DNA from: Phoronis australis
Taxonomy: Eukaryota > Phoronida > Phoronidae
Assembly: GCA_002633005.1 (NCBI GenBank)
Contig: NMRA01000577.1
Coordinates: 62,001 to 126,000 of the forward strand
DNA: 64,000 nucleotides
Direction: 5' to 3'
Positions 36,601 to 51,600 of the stretch are shown piece after piece. The first letter of the stretch is position 1. Every line of letters starts with the position of its first letter. The notes below the pieces were generated by a model. The model was not told where the DNA came from, did no database searches, and worked only from the letters and a program-made list of their open reading frames with translations. Both the position numbers and the translations under genes were made by a program.

Positions 36601-39600
36601 TTGATTGTCCCAGTTTCATCTCAGTGTTGCATACTATTACGGTACCTAGCTGCGTTGGCAGCTAGTTTTGATAATTTCATGAACTGCCAAGTTTATTTGC
36701 AGACTCAGTTGATACTAACGCTGTGACTGGAATTTGACAAATACAATGAACGTCAAAATCGAACGTTTCCCAAATTATAGAATCAAAAAATCCAATTTCT
36801 GCTTGAATTTCTGTGTCCCAAATTTTAGAGACTATACCAAACTGGAGAGTTTTTACCGTACTACCTATTGTCTCGACCACTTCAGGATGTGACCACGCTC
36901 CCAACCAATTCAAGGCTCTTGAGTTATTTTTTAATTCCCTGCTGTTAATTATCTCCACTTTAACTGCAGTAAGGATTACAGGGTTGGTAGCACTTACAGG
37001 CTCCCCATCACAGTGCTTGACTTTAGATTTGTCATTGGAATATTTGCTGAGCTGTGGTTTCATTCAGGCTCTCTTACTTTACACTTGTTTTTTTCAGCAC
37101 TGGCTCGACCCAACGAAAGCAATCAAGAAACAAGTTAAGAGTAAGTATTTTTTTTACATGATTCATTAGATAGTTGCTCTGTATATATTAAAGAATATTG
37201 CAGGTATCAAAACAGGTTGTTATTATTAAAATACATAGTTCCTCATGTTCAGTTGTGTAGATGATGGGCATACATTGGCTGTACTTGATGGTCTTTGCAT
37301 GGTCAACCGGCTGAGTCATCTGATTGATTCTTCATGACAACTATCAGTTTAAACAAATCGGGTGTCCTGGCCGATTGGCGCTGGCAGAATCTCAGAAGTC
37401 CATCAAGTGCACCCGGTGCAAAGTTGGTCACGTGTGCGCACTACTTTGACGAGCAAGAGATTCAATGCTGTTAGTGTTAACGTACGTCTTCGGTGTATTA
37501 AAGTTGGTGAAAGTTGCCGACATGTTCTACACGTGTCATTATATAAAACCTTTGCCAGGGGAACCTAGAGCAGGAGGTTTCAAGAAGTTGTGGTTCAGTA
37601 ATGCTGGAATAAATATTTCAAAATCTGACAATTTGATTGCTGGAACTGGGGGGAACCACTCGGGTGGGAGCGGTAGGCCCGTGGGGGGGGCGCTGGGTCC
37701 GCCTAGGATCCATGTACGTAGGTTTATATTGCTGTCATGTCATTAGAAAATGTTATGGTCCTTGACTGAACTGAACTAGTGTACTGGTATTTAAACTTTG
37801 CCGTTTTTCTGGTGGTACAACAGTTGTGATCATGTGTCGGCTCCAGGTGTCGTAGAATGTTATGCATTGGTCATTTTGTTTCCAGTTCTTCAATAAACTG
37901 TTCACTATTCACAAGGTTACGTACCATTTTCTACAAATTACCCAAAATTGGTTTCATGTCGTTTTATTTTTTAGTTGATAATTAGCAGTGAACAGCATTT
38001 CTGAGTCAATTTTACTTCAGTGAAGTTGTCGTCGCCAGTCGATACGAGTGTCTTTATCACCAGTACAGGGCAACTGCTTGTTAGGAGTACACTTTCAGGG
38101 TCGACGTTGACTTTTCTTTGCTACAAAAATGGGATAGTCAGCAGTTAGCTGACTGACGAAACTGAACCATGTTACTGACAAAAACATCAAATAAAACAAG
38201 TAACAATGACTTCCAACACTAGTCAAGTGTACCTGTCTGCTCACCAGTGGTAAATATATTGAAAAGACGTCATCTCACGACGTGTTCCTAGACCCCTCCT
38301 ATGTGACAGTATCCAATCAATATTGAGTTGCATGGGCATTAAAAAATGATTGAAATAACGAGTTAAGGAACTGAACTTTGTGCAAGGAACTCCCAAGTAC
38401 CAAGTTAACGTTTTGTTTCTTGTTAATAAAACAATTCTTACTGCTTGCTGAAATTTCTTTGCCAAGCATATTGCTTTGTCATTTGTTTTGTTTGTTTGTT
38501 TATATGCCGTAATTCGTATTTCTTGTCTGTTTAACATGAAATTTACATAAATGTGTCTCATTGATAGAGTTTAAGGTAGTTGTTTTTGGCCGCAAATGGA
38601 AAAAGGTGAAGCTGTTGCGGCCATTTTTCAATGTTTTCAAAAATTTCCATAGAGATTCAAAATTTCGTTTCCCTTTCAATATGAGCTGATCTCGCCAAGT
38701 CACACTCTCCGGAGTACTTTCATTTGAATTGGTATCCTCTTTTAATTGAATTTCGTTTGACTGCCCATTTAGATGGGTGTAGGTGTAACATGTGATGTGT
38801 ACTTTGTGTGGCAGAAGGGAAGCCAAGAAAGATAGCTCTACTCTTAAGATATGGCAACTGGTGGTTCAGATGACCAAATGGCAGTTGGTCTTCTTGGATT
38901 TAGACTAGCATGTAGGAGTTGTTCTTCCTACCTAGACTGATTGATGAGTTTACAACAGCTCACTATTCACCCAATGTCTGCCTTGCATCAGCGGTGTCCC
39001 GTCTTCCAGCTGATGACTCTGTGTTTTTAAACATGATACAACTGTTGAACTAGTGCTATACTTTCACATTGACATGTGTTAAAAGGGTTTATTCCTTTGC
39101 CAGGAAAGTGGAAACCTCAGAGTGTTTCATTTCAAATTATCCAGGCCGGCCTGTTGTTGACGAGGCTGAATTTTCTTTCTGCCCAGTTTTGAGCGAGAGG
39201 TGTAGACTTTTGTCATGTTTGTGATGTTTGAAACTGCATTTGCTTCTGATAAGCTGGCTGAAAACTGAATTGAAACTAGGTCATTTATCACTGAAAAATT
39301 AATCCAGACTTTTTTCTAATCGAACGGCTTGAGGTTACATAGGACCATAGAAAAATGTCCAGTTTGGGCCAAATTTGGAACACCGTATCTCAAAAATGGC
39401 TGATAGGATTGACGTCAAACTTTCAGGTACTATGCTTTATATACTGGTCTACAATTGGGGAATTGTTTTTACAATGTTCCTGTCCATCAGCCTGGGTATC
39501 AGAAACTAGGACTTATGCTTTCTTTTTTAAAGAATTTTCCTAGAAAAGCAAGGTCATGTAACCTAATTAGTGGCAAATTGGTATAAAGTCAAAAATCAAA

Positions 39601-42600
39601 TTCTTCAGAATTTATACTTTCTGAAAATAAATTCTAGAGTTTTGCAGATATTAGGCTAATTGGGCAGACTTGTCAGTACGGTCCTACATAACATTAAGAT
39701 TATAGGGCGTTGTCATAGAATGTTGACACCCACCTCCAATTTGTATGACCTGGATTTCTTAAAATGCACTTCGTGTCTGTGAACGCTCGTCTCATCAAAA
39801 TTTCATCTCGCAAAAGGTACGCAATTCACTTGTTTTTTTACTAACAATCAAGCCATTGTCGGCTGAAACTTGCCTTATTCAAGCTGAAAAGTCTGGGCTC
39901 TCTGGCTCTTTACTGATGGAGACATGAAGCGGTTCTTTTGGCTCGTGCCTGTTCTAATATTGCTGTACTGGTGTGCAACAAAACGGTGAAAGCTTTCTCG
40001 GCAACAATGTGTGACCATCTCATTGGGCGACTAATGTTAACTTTGATGGAAACGCTGTGTCAGAAGTTGGGTCACGTGACTGCACTGAACTATGGTGCGT
40101 TATCATGAGACTGTAAGTTCTTAACTTCATTGTCTACAATCACCCGATGTTTTATTTGACTTCTGTGCAACTCTCCATCAACCTATATCTCAAAGATTAT
40201 CTTTTAATGCCCGTTACCTGCATAATGCCAACTCCATTGATTTATAGTTCTCCAATTTTTGCGTACTGGCACTAACCTGTACAAGTACGGTAAAATCACG
40301 TGATTCTGCACTGATATCCTAATAGTTGGTACATTCAGATGAGGCATGTCAACCAACAGTGACCAGACAGAATTTTATTTCCCCGACTTCCTTCAGTGTA
40401 GGTCACATGCCTTCAACAACATGCAGGTTCTGAGGTAATTGGCAGTGAGATAGCCTGACAATTAATGCTTGGTTATCAGGAAATTTAAGTTGGACCGTAA
40501 CTCAAGTTTGAAATTTAACAACAGCATTTTCGTTTAAATAATTATTATTTAATAAATAGCTGTCTCTGAGAGTGATTGCAATAGTTCCAAAGGATTTTTT
40601 GTGGCTGAATGGTAAATGAACTTAACAAACACATGTTGTTTATCAAATAGACTAATGTTTTTGTCCATATGGTGCATCAACTGAACTCAAGTGTCTGCCC
40701 ACTTACTACATTAGTTAAACTCTAGTATCCCTGCCCACTTAGTACAGCACCTAAACTCCAGTGTCTGTCCGCTTAGTTCATGTAATAAACCCTGTCTGTC
40801 TACTTACTATTTAACTAAATTCTAATGCTTCTGTTAACTTAGTTCATCATCTAAACTCTAGCAGTATCTGTCCACGTAGTATATCTAATAAACTCTAGTG
40901 TCTGTCCATTTACATAGTTCATCAACTAAGCTAATGTCTCAACTTAACTGTAATGTCTCTTCCCACTTAGTGTATCAACTGAACTCTTGTGTTTCTGCAC
41001 ACTTAGTGTACAACATTGACTAGATTCTAGTGTTTCTGCACACTTAGTGTACAACATTGACTAGATACTAGTGTTTCTGCACACTTAGTGTACAACATTA
41101 ACTAGACTGTAGTGTTTCTGCACACTTAGTGTACAACATCCACTAGACTCTAGTGTTTCTGCAAACTTAGTGTACAACATCGACTAGACTCTGATGTCTT
41201 TGCCCACTTAGTAAATCGACTGTACTCTAGTGTCCCTGCCCACTTATATATCAACTAGACTCTAGTATCTGTCCAGTTGTGTTTTCACCAGACTGGTGTT
41301 GTTCTGGTCATTTTGTCTAGTAAAAGCCAGTGTCATGTCATCAAAAAGTTTACCATCTAAAGTGCCCCTGAAGTAGTTGCCTTAGAGGTTTATTTGGATA
41401 AGAGGGTCAGTTGAAACAATGAGCATTCATGTTATTGAACCCCATCCACTTGTTGCTTGACTTGGCCCATGTGTTGTGTGGGCGATGAAGTCTTGTCTGA
41501 GTCTCAATATTGACTGATATTTTTTACTGTGAGATGGTGTGTGTTGAGCAGTACTTTGCTTTTATCTTGACATTCATGGGCTTGAAAAGTTGGATTTTAT
41601 TTTTTGTTTAAAATAGTTTGTATTGCTAAGGACGTCAGTGCCTTTTTGTTTAAGGTCGTCTTACTGGGAAAGGCATTTTCATGGTTATACAAGTCGTGGA
41701 TTATTTATGGTTATGAACATGTTGACATATTTTTTCAATGTGTTGAATCAAATTGCAGCTGAATCCAGTATGTTCCTGTTGAACATAAGTTCACTTCTGG
41801 AAGCCACATAGCATCTGCAATTTATTGCCCAAATAAGAACACTATCCAGCATTCCAAATTCCTGGTTGGAGTCAGTGTCTTGTAAATGTATTATATGAAA
41901 GGTCATGTTGTTGTTTCCTACTTGTTGGAGATTCTTTACAAGTTATTTTTGTTGCATAATTATTTTTGTACATTGAACATTCAATAGAGTGAATACATTG
42001 GTCAAGTCTGCGCACAGCTCTGCCCATGGTCTGCTCCACACAAGGTCCGCATTATTCAGTGTGGGGCTCTGTTTACATTGGTAAACATGTGACACAGTGT
42101 TTGGAATGTGCCAGCCACAACAAGTGCATGGATCCTTGTTGATGGACAATGGGCCAGAATGTTTGTTGTTGGGTCTGCTGGCACTGCTATCAGTGTCTGG
42201 CAGGTGTGAGGGACACTTACCTGTTATTGGTGGACAGGTCAAGGGATGATTTATACTTGGTGAAATTAAATTTCATTTGAAGCTATTTGATCTTAAGAAT
42301 GATTCAAGAAATTATACAATTATTGTCTGCAAATCTGCAACATTATACACAGACAGATGAGATGCTGACCTCAGCGTAATTAGCCTCGTTTCTTTTGGCT
42401 CTCAATTTTTGTCCTGTTCTTACCTTGATGGGAAATTGAGTTCCTGAGACATGCCAGATTATAAAAAATAACCTGGTCAGTATCAACACATTGAAATTTG
42501 TTTGATGTGGTCAAACCCTAACGCTCAGAGATCACTGTGAAATTCCTGTCCGTTTTTAGTGCAGTGCTGGTAATGTGTCTTGCACTACCATACGGTTGCG

Positions 42601-45600
42601 GAAAAATTGCCCGCAGTGTTGGGCAATACTGTTAATGTGTAATTCCCACATCTAGGATTCAAGTTTCCTCTTTGCTGTGTGACCTTGACCTAGTTTTCTG
42701 AAGGTGTGGCTGCTAACACCTTGTGATCTTGAATCGAAACAAGTCAAGAACCATTGCAGATTTTTCATGTCTGCAGTTACAACTTCCCAGTTCCCATGGC
42801 TACAATAAATCATCACTGCCTTCGTAATTGCAAATGGCAAATTAATCTGGATGCAAAGTAAATGCCTCAGAATCAGACAAGACACTGTGGTATTCTGGGA
42901 AATTGTTATTGGCATTTAAAAAAGTCTGAATTCACCTCTTACCTTGGTTTTAGCATAGATCAAAGACAACATATTAGCAACTCTGCATATTTTCTTATGG
43001 AATTCCCAGAGGTGGCGCCATTCTCTTCCAGTTACACACCTCAGCGTCCAGTCAATGAGCAGACGTACTTGGCAGAAGTGAAAGATGCTTGACACCAGGC
43101 GCCGCTAGTGAATAGTGACATCGCCCCAACAGTGTTGTTCCTCTGCTTGTGGGCGAGATCACAAATTTTGTACCTTGAGAATATATGAAGTTGTTGATCC
43201 ATGTCAGTCTGTGGTTCGTGTCGGTGATATGTCTGTTCTTTTATTGATGTTTCTGTTTCAACATCCACTTTTTTCTTAATTTGAAAACAACTTGCAGCTT
43301 CTGGAGTGTCCTGTGAAAGAAGAACATATTCAAAGAAAACATTTCTCTTTTGAATCTTGTTCGTACTGGCTTCAGGGAATGAACAGATTAACTGCAGTTA
43401 CAGTGATGTGTACTGAACCGATTGTTAAAAAGCTATCAGTTTATCTAATGGGATTCCATCCACAATGAATCCAGCCAACAGGGCCATCCATCTGTCTCTC
43501 ATTGGCCTGTTGGCCTGCAGCGGGTTCTCTGTGTGTGTGTGTGTGCGTGCGTGCGTGCGTGTGTGTCACATCTCGTGAAATGTTGGTGGGTTGGTGCTAA
43601 AAAAGGAACAGTCTGGTATGGAGAAGACAGTGGGACTGTCCCTTTGTTGACCCATCTCTCTGTGGTAACATGGGTGGAGACAGTAGTGCTGCTCCTTTGT
43701 TGACCCATCTCTGCTGTCCCCTTGTTGACCCATCACTCACTGGCATCAATATAGGGTGAACAGGGTTTAACTGTTGGATGATATAATCTAGTCATTGGTG
43801 CCAGAGATGAACACCAGGTGATGATTACTGGGGTCAGTGTAGTGACCAGTAGTGACCACATTGCACTGGTCATCTGTATACTACAGTAAGCACTCACACA
43901 CCCATTAATTCTGTGGAACATTCTAGATCAACCTATCCATTGTAATTTGTCTACTTTCAAGCCTTCATGGCATATCTCTCTTTGTACCAATAGTACAGTC
44001 CCCATATATCTATGGTCATATGATTTCTTGTTGTCTGTAAACTACATTGTCGTCATAACACTAGTTCCAGCCAGAATTGGTTTTCACTTCACACCATCGC
44101 AGTCACAGTAAACTGACTGCAGTATAACTGAAGCTAAACTTTGCCACTGTTGATCAGTAAACCTTTTTCAATACAACCAGTGTTGGTCTATTTTCAACAA
44201 CTGGGAATATTGGCGGAATAATGGGGTGACTAAGGGAGATTTTTCCCTTACCCAACCCAAAAAGATTTCTTATCAGGAGACTGAGCAAGGGCCTTGACTA
44301 TCAGTCTATTTGTCTGTCTGTCTGCATATATCTGTGTATCGTATCTTCCTATCTATATCTTGATCAAATCAGTAACTTTGTTACCTGTGTTTGATGTCTG
44401 GGGTGAAAGTGGGCTTTGTTATTGAGAGTTCCTTTCAAATATCCAGGTATAATTTACACATTGTCCTCTGTTTAACTTATAAAGTTTGTGGTTTCTTGAC
44501 ATCAAATGAACTCAGTGGCTTTCTAATGAGGCTAAACATATCTTTGTTTACTTTTTGGAAATGGGGTCAATGCTTGTTTGCAAAGTTCATGGTGAAAATA
44601 AACCTGGCATTTTACCGATAAAATCTGAAGTTTGTGCCGTTTATCTTGTGGATGCACACTCACCCAACTGTAGTTTTAGTAATAAATTTAGTAACTGTCT
44701 TGCATTGATTAGTGGATCAGTGCAAGATCTTAAGTGTCTGCTGTTCAGGTTCTTTGACTACTGTTGTTTTGCCTGTAGAAATAAAGAATGTTTATAGTTT
44801 ACATGGTTGTAATACATACTGTGAGTGCCAGAGAGTGACCTGTATGTGTGACCTATTGGTGGAGCACCAACTCACACTCTCTGATTACATTCATGGCATT
44901 CTATGGTTAACAGTGATATTAGACAAGTGTGAAAAGATGAGTTACAGTCACTTTTGCAGGGTTCCTGCACTGTGAGAACCAGTTTCCTCAACTGATTAAC
45001 AGGCATCAAACTGGTTCTCTAAATGTGGGGTGGGGGACAGTTGCCAAAAGATGTGCTGGTTAAGCCTTGTGATATTATGTTGTTTTGTTTGGTGTTAGTT
45101 CATATAATTGTCAAATAAAAGAAGAGGTTTGCTTGTCACACACTACCTTGGCCACACTGGCAGATCTAGGATATCATAGGTAGAAGGGGGCAAAGCATAA
45201 TTTTCAAAGAAAAAATGTCCAAGTAGACCCTGCATGCAGATGTTTTTTATCGTGCGTGTTTGGACCTCTCCCTAAATCTGGCTATGGGCAATTGTAAAGC
45301 TTTGTGAAAGTCTTTTCGTGTACATTACAAAGTCTGTGGTAAAATCTGATCAGTTTAGGACACAATATGGCCGACAAGTGAATTTTTTAAGTTTTTCCAT
45401 GAATGGTGTGTGGCACAAAATTCCATGTGCATGATTTGTACCATAGCTACTTTCAGGGAACTTTTTGAAAATTGTGGGAATTCACAGCAGTGTTAGATGC
45501 CCTTGAAAAATGAACGAGGGTCATTGTCCGACGTTGCTGAGTTTTTACTGTACTTTGCTATTGAACTAATGTTGTAATTATGGTTGGCGTTTTCAGTTGG

Positions 45601-48600
45601 GCCTCCCTATACCTTCAGGCTAAAGGTGAAGTTTTATTCGTCGGAGCCAAATAACTTGCGGGAAGAACTTACTAGGTAAGTGCCAATAGATGTCCCTGTT
45701 TTAAGTTGCATTTCATGATTTCATGCTGTCATAAGTTGAGTTCTAAGTTGCGGTAAAAAATTTCCCGTTTTGGAGTCTCTAAAATTTGGACATCAAAAAT
45801 TGAGCAGCACAATTTTGCCATTCATCAAATTTCTCTAATACTGGGACACTGTGTTTTGTATCTATGGAATCTGAAACTAGATTTGGTAGTTCATGAAATT
45901 AACCAAAATTGTCCGCCGACCTGTTTCACACCTCCCCATAGTGTATGGCATCGAGGTGAATGATTGTTGTTGATAGTAATTCTTGAATTTGGTACAAATT
46001 CTGGTCTTGAGGAAAACAATCAATATTTCACTATCCTAATCCAGTGAAGTATTACTATATAGAGTTTATAGAGTCTTTACAGCCCTCAACTCTGTATACC
46101 CATACACAAAATGCTAAAACACTTACGTTATCGCAAGCACTTTCCCTAGTAGCAAAATGTGAATGGTAATTAGGTTCATTTTTGCTGACGGTTTAAGTTC
46201 CACAAAAACACCAGCACTTTGTGGCCAGTCTGTTTACTTCAGAGTACACACATGCATTTACCAGTGTTTTAATCAATTTATTGTAATAAATGTTTTACTT
46301 ATATAGCCATTCAGGTAGTGAAGAAACAAACTAGCTGCAGGTGAAATTTACCCCTTCGTGGACAGCATGTCTGTCTGGCTAAATGGCTAGTGTTTTTGTC
46401 GCTGTTCGCCACACACTTGGTGTAAGATAATAAGAATGGTCTTATGGTCACCGTACTGACACAGTGTTGAAAATAAGAGTCACTAGTTCAGAAGGTTAAG
46501 AGCTAATTTGCTACTGTATGACTTAGTGCAATGTGTCATGTATAGAAAATAAGCCTGTCTCTTAATATTTTTGCTTGAGTGTAAGTGTACTTCTCTTCCA
46601 ACCTTCCTCTGGCAGTCACTCAGGCCCGCCTCTGCTTGATACTGTTCATCGCTCACGTTCCCGTCCCTCTCCTAGATCTTGTTCATCACTCACGCCCGGG
46701 TCTTATCTTTGTACTCTGTCTCCACCTTGAAATTCATTTCGTCATTTTCTATTCTCCTTTTGTGCAAACTCAAAATAAGTGTCTTACTCTATGCTTGGGT
46801 ACATAATGGCTTATGCGTATAACTGTCTAATCCTAGTTTGCACTTGATGACCCCAGCCGTAAGGCAAAAATCTCTAGTCTGAACTGGAAATCTTGAGTCC
46901 TTACTCAAGTTTGTAGCAGGAATATCAAGATTATCAAGTGCAAACTTTGTCTAAAAATTTACGCACGTAAACCATAATGTACTCGAGCACAGACTAATAG
47001 CCACTTGGGTCCGTACAAAAGTAGAACAGAAAATCCTGAAAATTATTTCGAGTTTGATTTATTTAGAGTACAAAGATTAGATTCTGGCTCCAGGATCCCA
47101 TCTCCTAGATCCCCTCTCCTAGATCCTGTTCATCATTCAGGCGTATCTCCTAGGTCCCATTCGTTACTCAGGTCCACATCCCAGATTCAGACTCCTTATT
47201 CTCAAATAATCGTACGAGTGTTGTGTAATACGCATCGGGCTCTTCATGGTGGCAATGTGCACATGTAGTTAATGTGTGCGGTATGGAGGACCTTAAAGTG
47301 AAAACATTCTAATCTATACAAAATTATTATGGTAAAAATTGTTCAGTTTGGGACCGTGGCAATATAGCAAACAGGTGAAATTTCATTTTGTAAAATTTCA
47401 TTTTGTGAAATTTCATTTTGTGAAATTTCGCAACAAAAGTTACTTGTCAGGAAAATTTACTTTACTTTTAACATCATTTGTGTTGCTTAAAATTTACTTT
47501 ACTTTTAGCATCGTTTGTGTTGCGTAGCGATCACCAAACAACATTTGGTAAAATTTTGAGCATTCATAGTAATGTTGTAAGCCTCTGAAAAATAGATAAG
47601 TGGCAATTTTAGCAATTATTTTCGTCCCAAATTGCAGATTTTTTACTGTAGATATCTTCAAGACATTTGATGACGGGTGTTCCTCTAGGATTAACCACGC
47701 ATTTCGAAAACAACGCAAACGTGATTCATATTGACAGATGTCTCCCTGTACACCAGCAGTTAAACTATCCTGTTGGGAGTATTGATTGACTTCTTGCGCA
47801 CAGCAGTTTTACTTCAGGTCACTTGTGATCTGGAAAAGTCAGGTAGATCAGTCAGATGCGTAACGTCATCTCCTTAATGCGTTGGTAGGTCCACAGTCAA
47901 GCTGTAGACACAAGTTCTGCTGAAGACTAATTGTTGATATGTTATCATTAAAGTCATTTATCCTGGATAGGTTAAGTAACAAGTTGATCTTGTGTCTAGA
48001 TTTTAATTTTATCCGAGTTAAAAATTGGTAATACGTTTTTTTGCGAGGTAATAACTCTTTTTTTATTTGAGCTGGTCTATTGCGGCTCAGTATTTTGGGT
48101 TTGGTTTCCATAACAACCACCTTTAAATTAGCTGTTATAACTTGTTTTCAAAACTTTCCACTTTTGCACGACAGGCTATCAAAAAATAGGACATTAATGA
48201 TTTTATGAAAAAATGAAAAGCTGCGTTAACCGAAAACGAAACAGTAATTCAGAAAATTGTTGTATCATTTTTTAGGTTTCTTCATGAACATTTGTATCGA
48301 ATGAAATTTAGTCATGTTCTTGATACTGTGGCTTAGCTGCGGATGTACCTTTCTTTTTCGCTAAAATTCACTTAAAAGACGTAGCCACATTATCCAATTA
48401 ATAGCGGATTGGTACAAAGTCAAAAATTAAGTTCTGCAAGGAAATGTGCACTTTTTCTGAGTTAAAAAGTCTAAAGTTTTGCATATATTTGGCTAAGTGC
48501 GTAGACAAGTCAATAAGACCCTACGCAACCTTACAAGGACAAAACAAAGTGTTCCACGTCAAAACATGAACCAAAATAACAATTTTCACAGATGGGACTG

Positions 48601-51600
48601 GTTGAAACTATAAGTAGGTGCTCCATTTGTTCATCTGTGCCATTGTTTTAAGTCATTAATTAATCTTTGACTCACATTCTGTAAATATGGATTTTTCATT
48701 TCTTTTTGAGATCACAAGCTCGACAGTTTGATGAACACAAATGTAGGCGCGTGTGTACCTCACACCCAGCTTTTCATTCCTAACGGCAACACCAAGGCAT
48801 ATTAAACACCATTGTGAAACTCCTGCTCATCTGTTTTGGGGGATTCACAAGATGGGTAGATTTATTCCTATTCTACTGTTGGTTTACCCTTCCTCTGTAC
48901 AGCCTCATGTGATGTGTGTGAGGTGTCACAGTCATCATATCCCTTGGTTGTGATTAAATTTCAACTGTTTGTTTACACCATGTTCTCCAGGCCATTTTCT
49001 ACCAACTTATCTCCATATGAAGTTAGTTGAACGTTTTAGACCAGCTCATGTAGTTAGTATACACTGTCAGAAGATGTCCTAGGTTGATGTGTGGGGCGTT
49101 AGAGTTATCGCAAGATGGCGCTCCGAAACCATTAAAATTCAGACGCAATTATTTTAAAAGTCAAATATTGTTTGTATTGTTCAATAGTAAATGAAATAAA
49201 ATGGTTATAATGGTAGGCACTTAAAGTATTTTTGAATCATACCACAACACATGCTGTTATTGGTAGCAACACCTGTTGATAAGTCTGATGACATGGAAGT
49301 TAGTGTTCATACCACATCACAGTGTCAACGCGCCGCTTTTAAATCCACCTGATTACTGCTAAATTAACTTGCGCTGTTAACTTCGATCCAGGACCGAAGG
49401 TAATCATTCATATCGACCAACACTCCTCAAAACATTGGCACGTCCGTGTTAGTATGAAGAGTCCTCCAGAAAACACCTGTTGAATTATGTTTGATGTCGT
49501 TTAATTAGAAGATGCCACCTGAAAGATCTGATTGCAGGACAGCCGTCTCATAGGCGGGAACAAAATTGATTATCGTTTCATAATGACATTATGTTTTCAA
49601 ATTTATTTTACTGAATCTATTGGCAACAGCTGCAGTTTGGGAGGGTAGTGGGGCACATGCGGTTGAGTTTGAACTGACAGGACTCGTAGAAAAATGACGT
49701 TGTTATGATGTGGGGAACCCACTAACATATGAATGTGAGTCAAGTGAGATGATGAGGCCATTGAACTGGTTTTTAAGATCACTAGGGCATGGCTGGGGCA
49801 AGGCATGATGACCTTCTGATCTTAGTCCCTGGTCAGGCTTATTTGGGGATTCCTTGTGGTATTTGGTTGATAAAATAACAGTTTAAATCTTTAGGTGCTT
49901 AAGTAAACATTGTGCTGTATGAATTCTTGATATAAGCTTCCAGGAAATGTTTGTGGTTGTTTTGACCTCAATCTACCTGGTGTTGAGAAGACTGGATAAG
50001 ACAATTATTGACTTTGTGAAACCAAAAATTAGCATGTCGGAGATGTCACCTAGGTTCACTAACTAACCTCGCCCTGAATACAAATTGGCCCGTTTTAACT
50101 AATTTGAAAATTGGTTTCATAGTTGACGTGTCATCTAAGGTATCTGTTGTCGGGGATATATTTCTAAACTACTAAAAATATTTCATTTTTACTAATTTAC
50201 AATCACTGTGCCAGCCACGACATCCCTGATCATTTTGTCACCACACACTACCGTAATTCTTGGCATACTTCACACAAAAATAATTGCCAAAATTGTAATT
50301 TTCCATTTTTCAAATGCCGATTACTTTGCTCCAAATAGTGCAAATTTCACCAATGTGAAGGAAATTGACAAAATAGAATTTCTTCTGTCAGCTATATTGT
50401 GCACTAAATATGGAAGACTTACTGTACTACTGGCTATCGAAATGTTTGAAACACAGACAACAAATCTCAATGAGTACTCTAAAACCTTAGATCCAAAGTC
50501 AGAGTGGCTTTGAATTGGAAAGCTGGGATAGATAAATTAGATTATAATTAAGTTTTAATGTTTTTACTTTTGGCTTAGCCATTCACTGCAAAATATGCTT
50601 ATCAGCTTGTTAGGTACTTGGTAGTTCTTGACCTACTTAATTCTTAATTCCAGGAGAGATAACCACAGTTTAATGACATCATCAAACAACAAGACATTTG
50701 TTTTACCAAATACTAAAAATGTCAAGTTTTTATTATTTCTTTTTTCTGAAGATATTTCTGTTGATAGTTCACCTGTCAAATTGTAATTGATGCAGTCGTC
50801 TCTAGACTGTTGACCATCGTTTTTAATTAACTTAAATCAAAACAATTCTGACTGGGGGATACATGTTTAAATGTCAGACAAAGTATGTTCTTGGGTCAGG
50901 GTATGTATTTCAACTAACCTTTCACTGGCCATTGGTACCAGTTTTTTCGCCTGAAGGCTTGACTACTTAAAACCTGTTGAATTCTGGCCTTACCATATGG
51001 TGTTAGAATCTTAAAATGTGCTAACACAATCTTTTAAAAAATAACATTGTACCGTGTTTTTGTGGTTGCACCATATTTCCAAGGTTCTCACAAAATTTTA
51101 ATTGCACTGTGAACTGCAGTTTAGAAAACAACTTAGTTGTGAAATAATTTAAGTGGGATTTTCTGCATATTTTCATTTAAATGCCATTGCTTGCTAAAAA
51201 TATTCCAAATTTTTAGTAACCCTTGCTTTTTTGCCATGATTCTTTAATTGTATTCTGTCTATTGTCACCGCGAGGGTGTGGTCACATGACACGTATCTTA
51301 ACTGATAATTTATTTTTAGCTCAGTGATGATTCATCATAATTGTTTACGTCTGCTTCTACACAGGTGGCCTAATGCAATGTATTATTGCAACAAAAACAC
51401 ACTCAATGTTTTTCTCTACTGTCAACCTACTGCATATTGTAGATAAATGTTGCATCCAAACTCAAGCTACCATCGGTGATGAAATGTAGAGTCCTATGAA
51501 TCCATCTTCACCGGATGCCGCTCACAATGCGCTAATGTTATATGAAGAGTCGGATCAGTATATTTTTGTCCAAATGTTGGCGTCTTGTTCATGCTGGAGT

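Larger units (their letters stand above)
37141..45596. other. EPB41L5 large intron 3
   Basis: An 8.4 kb intron. It contains the MITE at 39334-39692, the 41-bp tandem array, a possible LINE scrap, the GT microsatellite and the CCTTTGTTGACCC repeat. Open frames of 60-110 codons here lack conserved motifs. Confidence 0.6.

Noticed and set aside
40690-41280. CRISPR-like regular array
   Set aside because: Units are contiguous with no unique spacers, and the context is an animal intron; it is an ordinary minisatellite.
47005-47268. Ser/Arg-rich 87-codon frame
   Set aside because: It is built from degenerate CTCCTAGATC-type repeats and does not match an EPB41L5 phase or motif.
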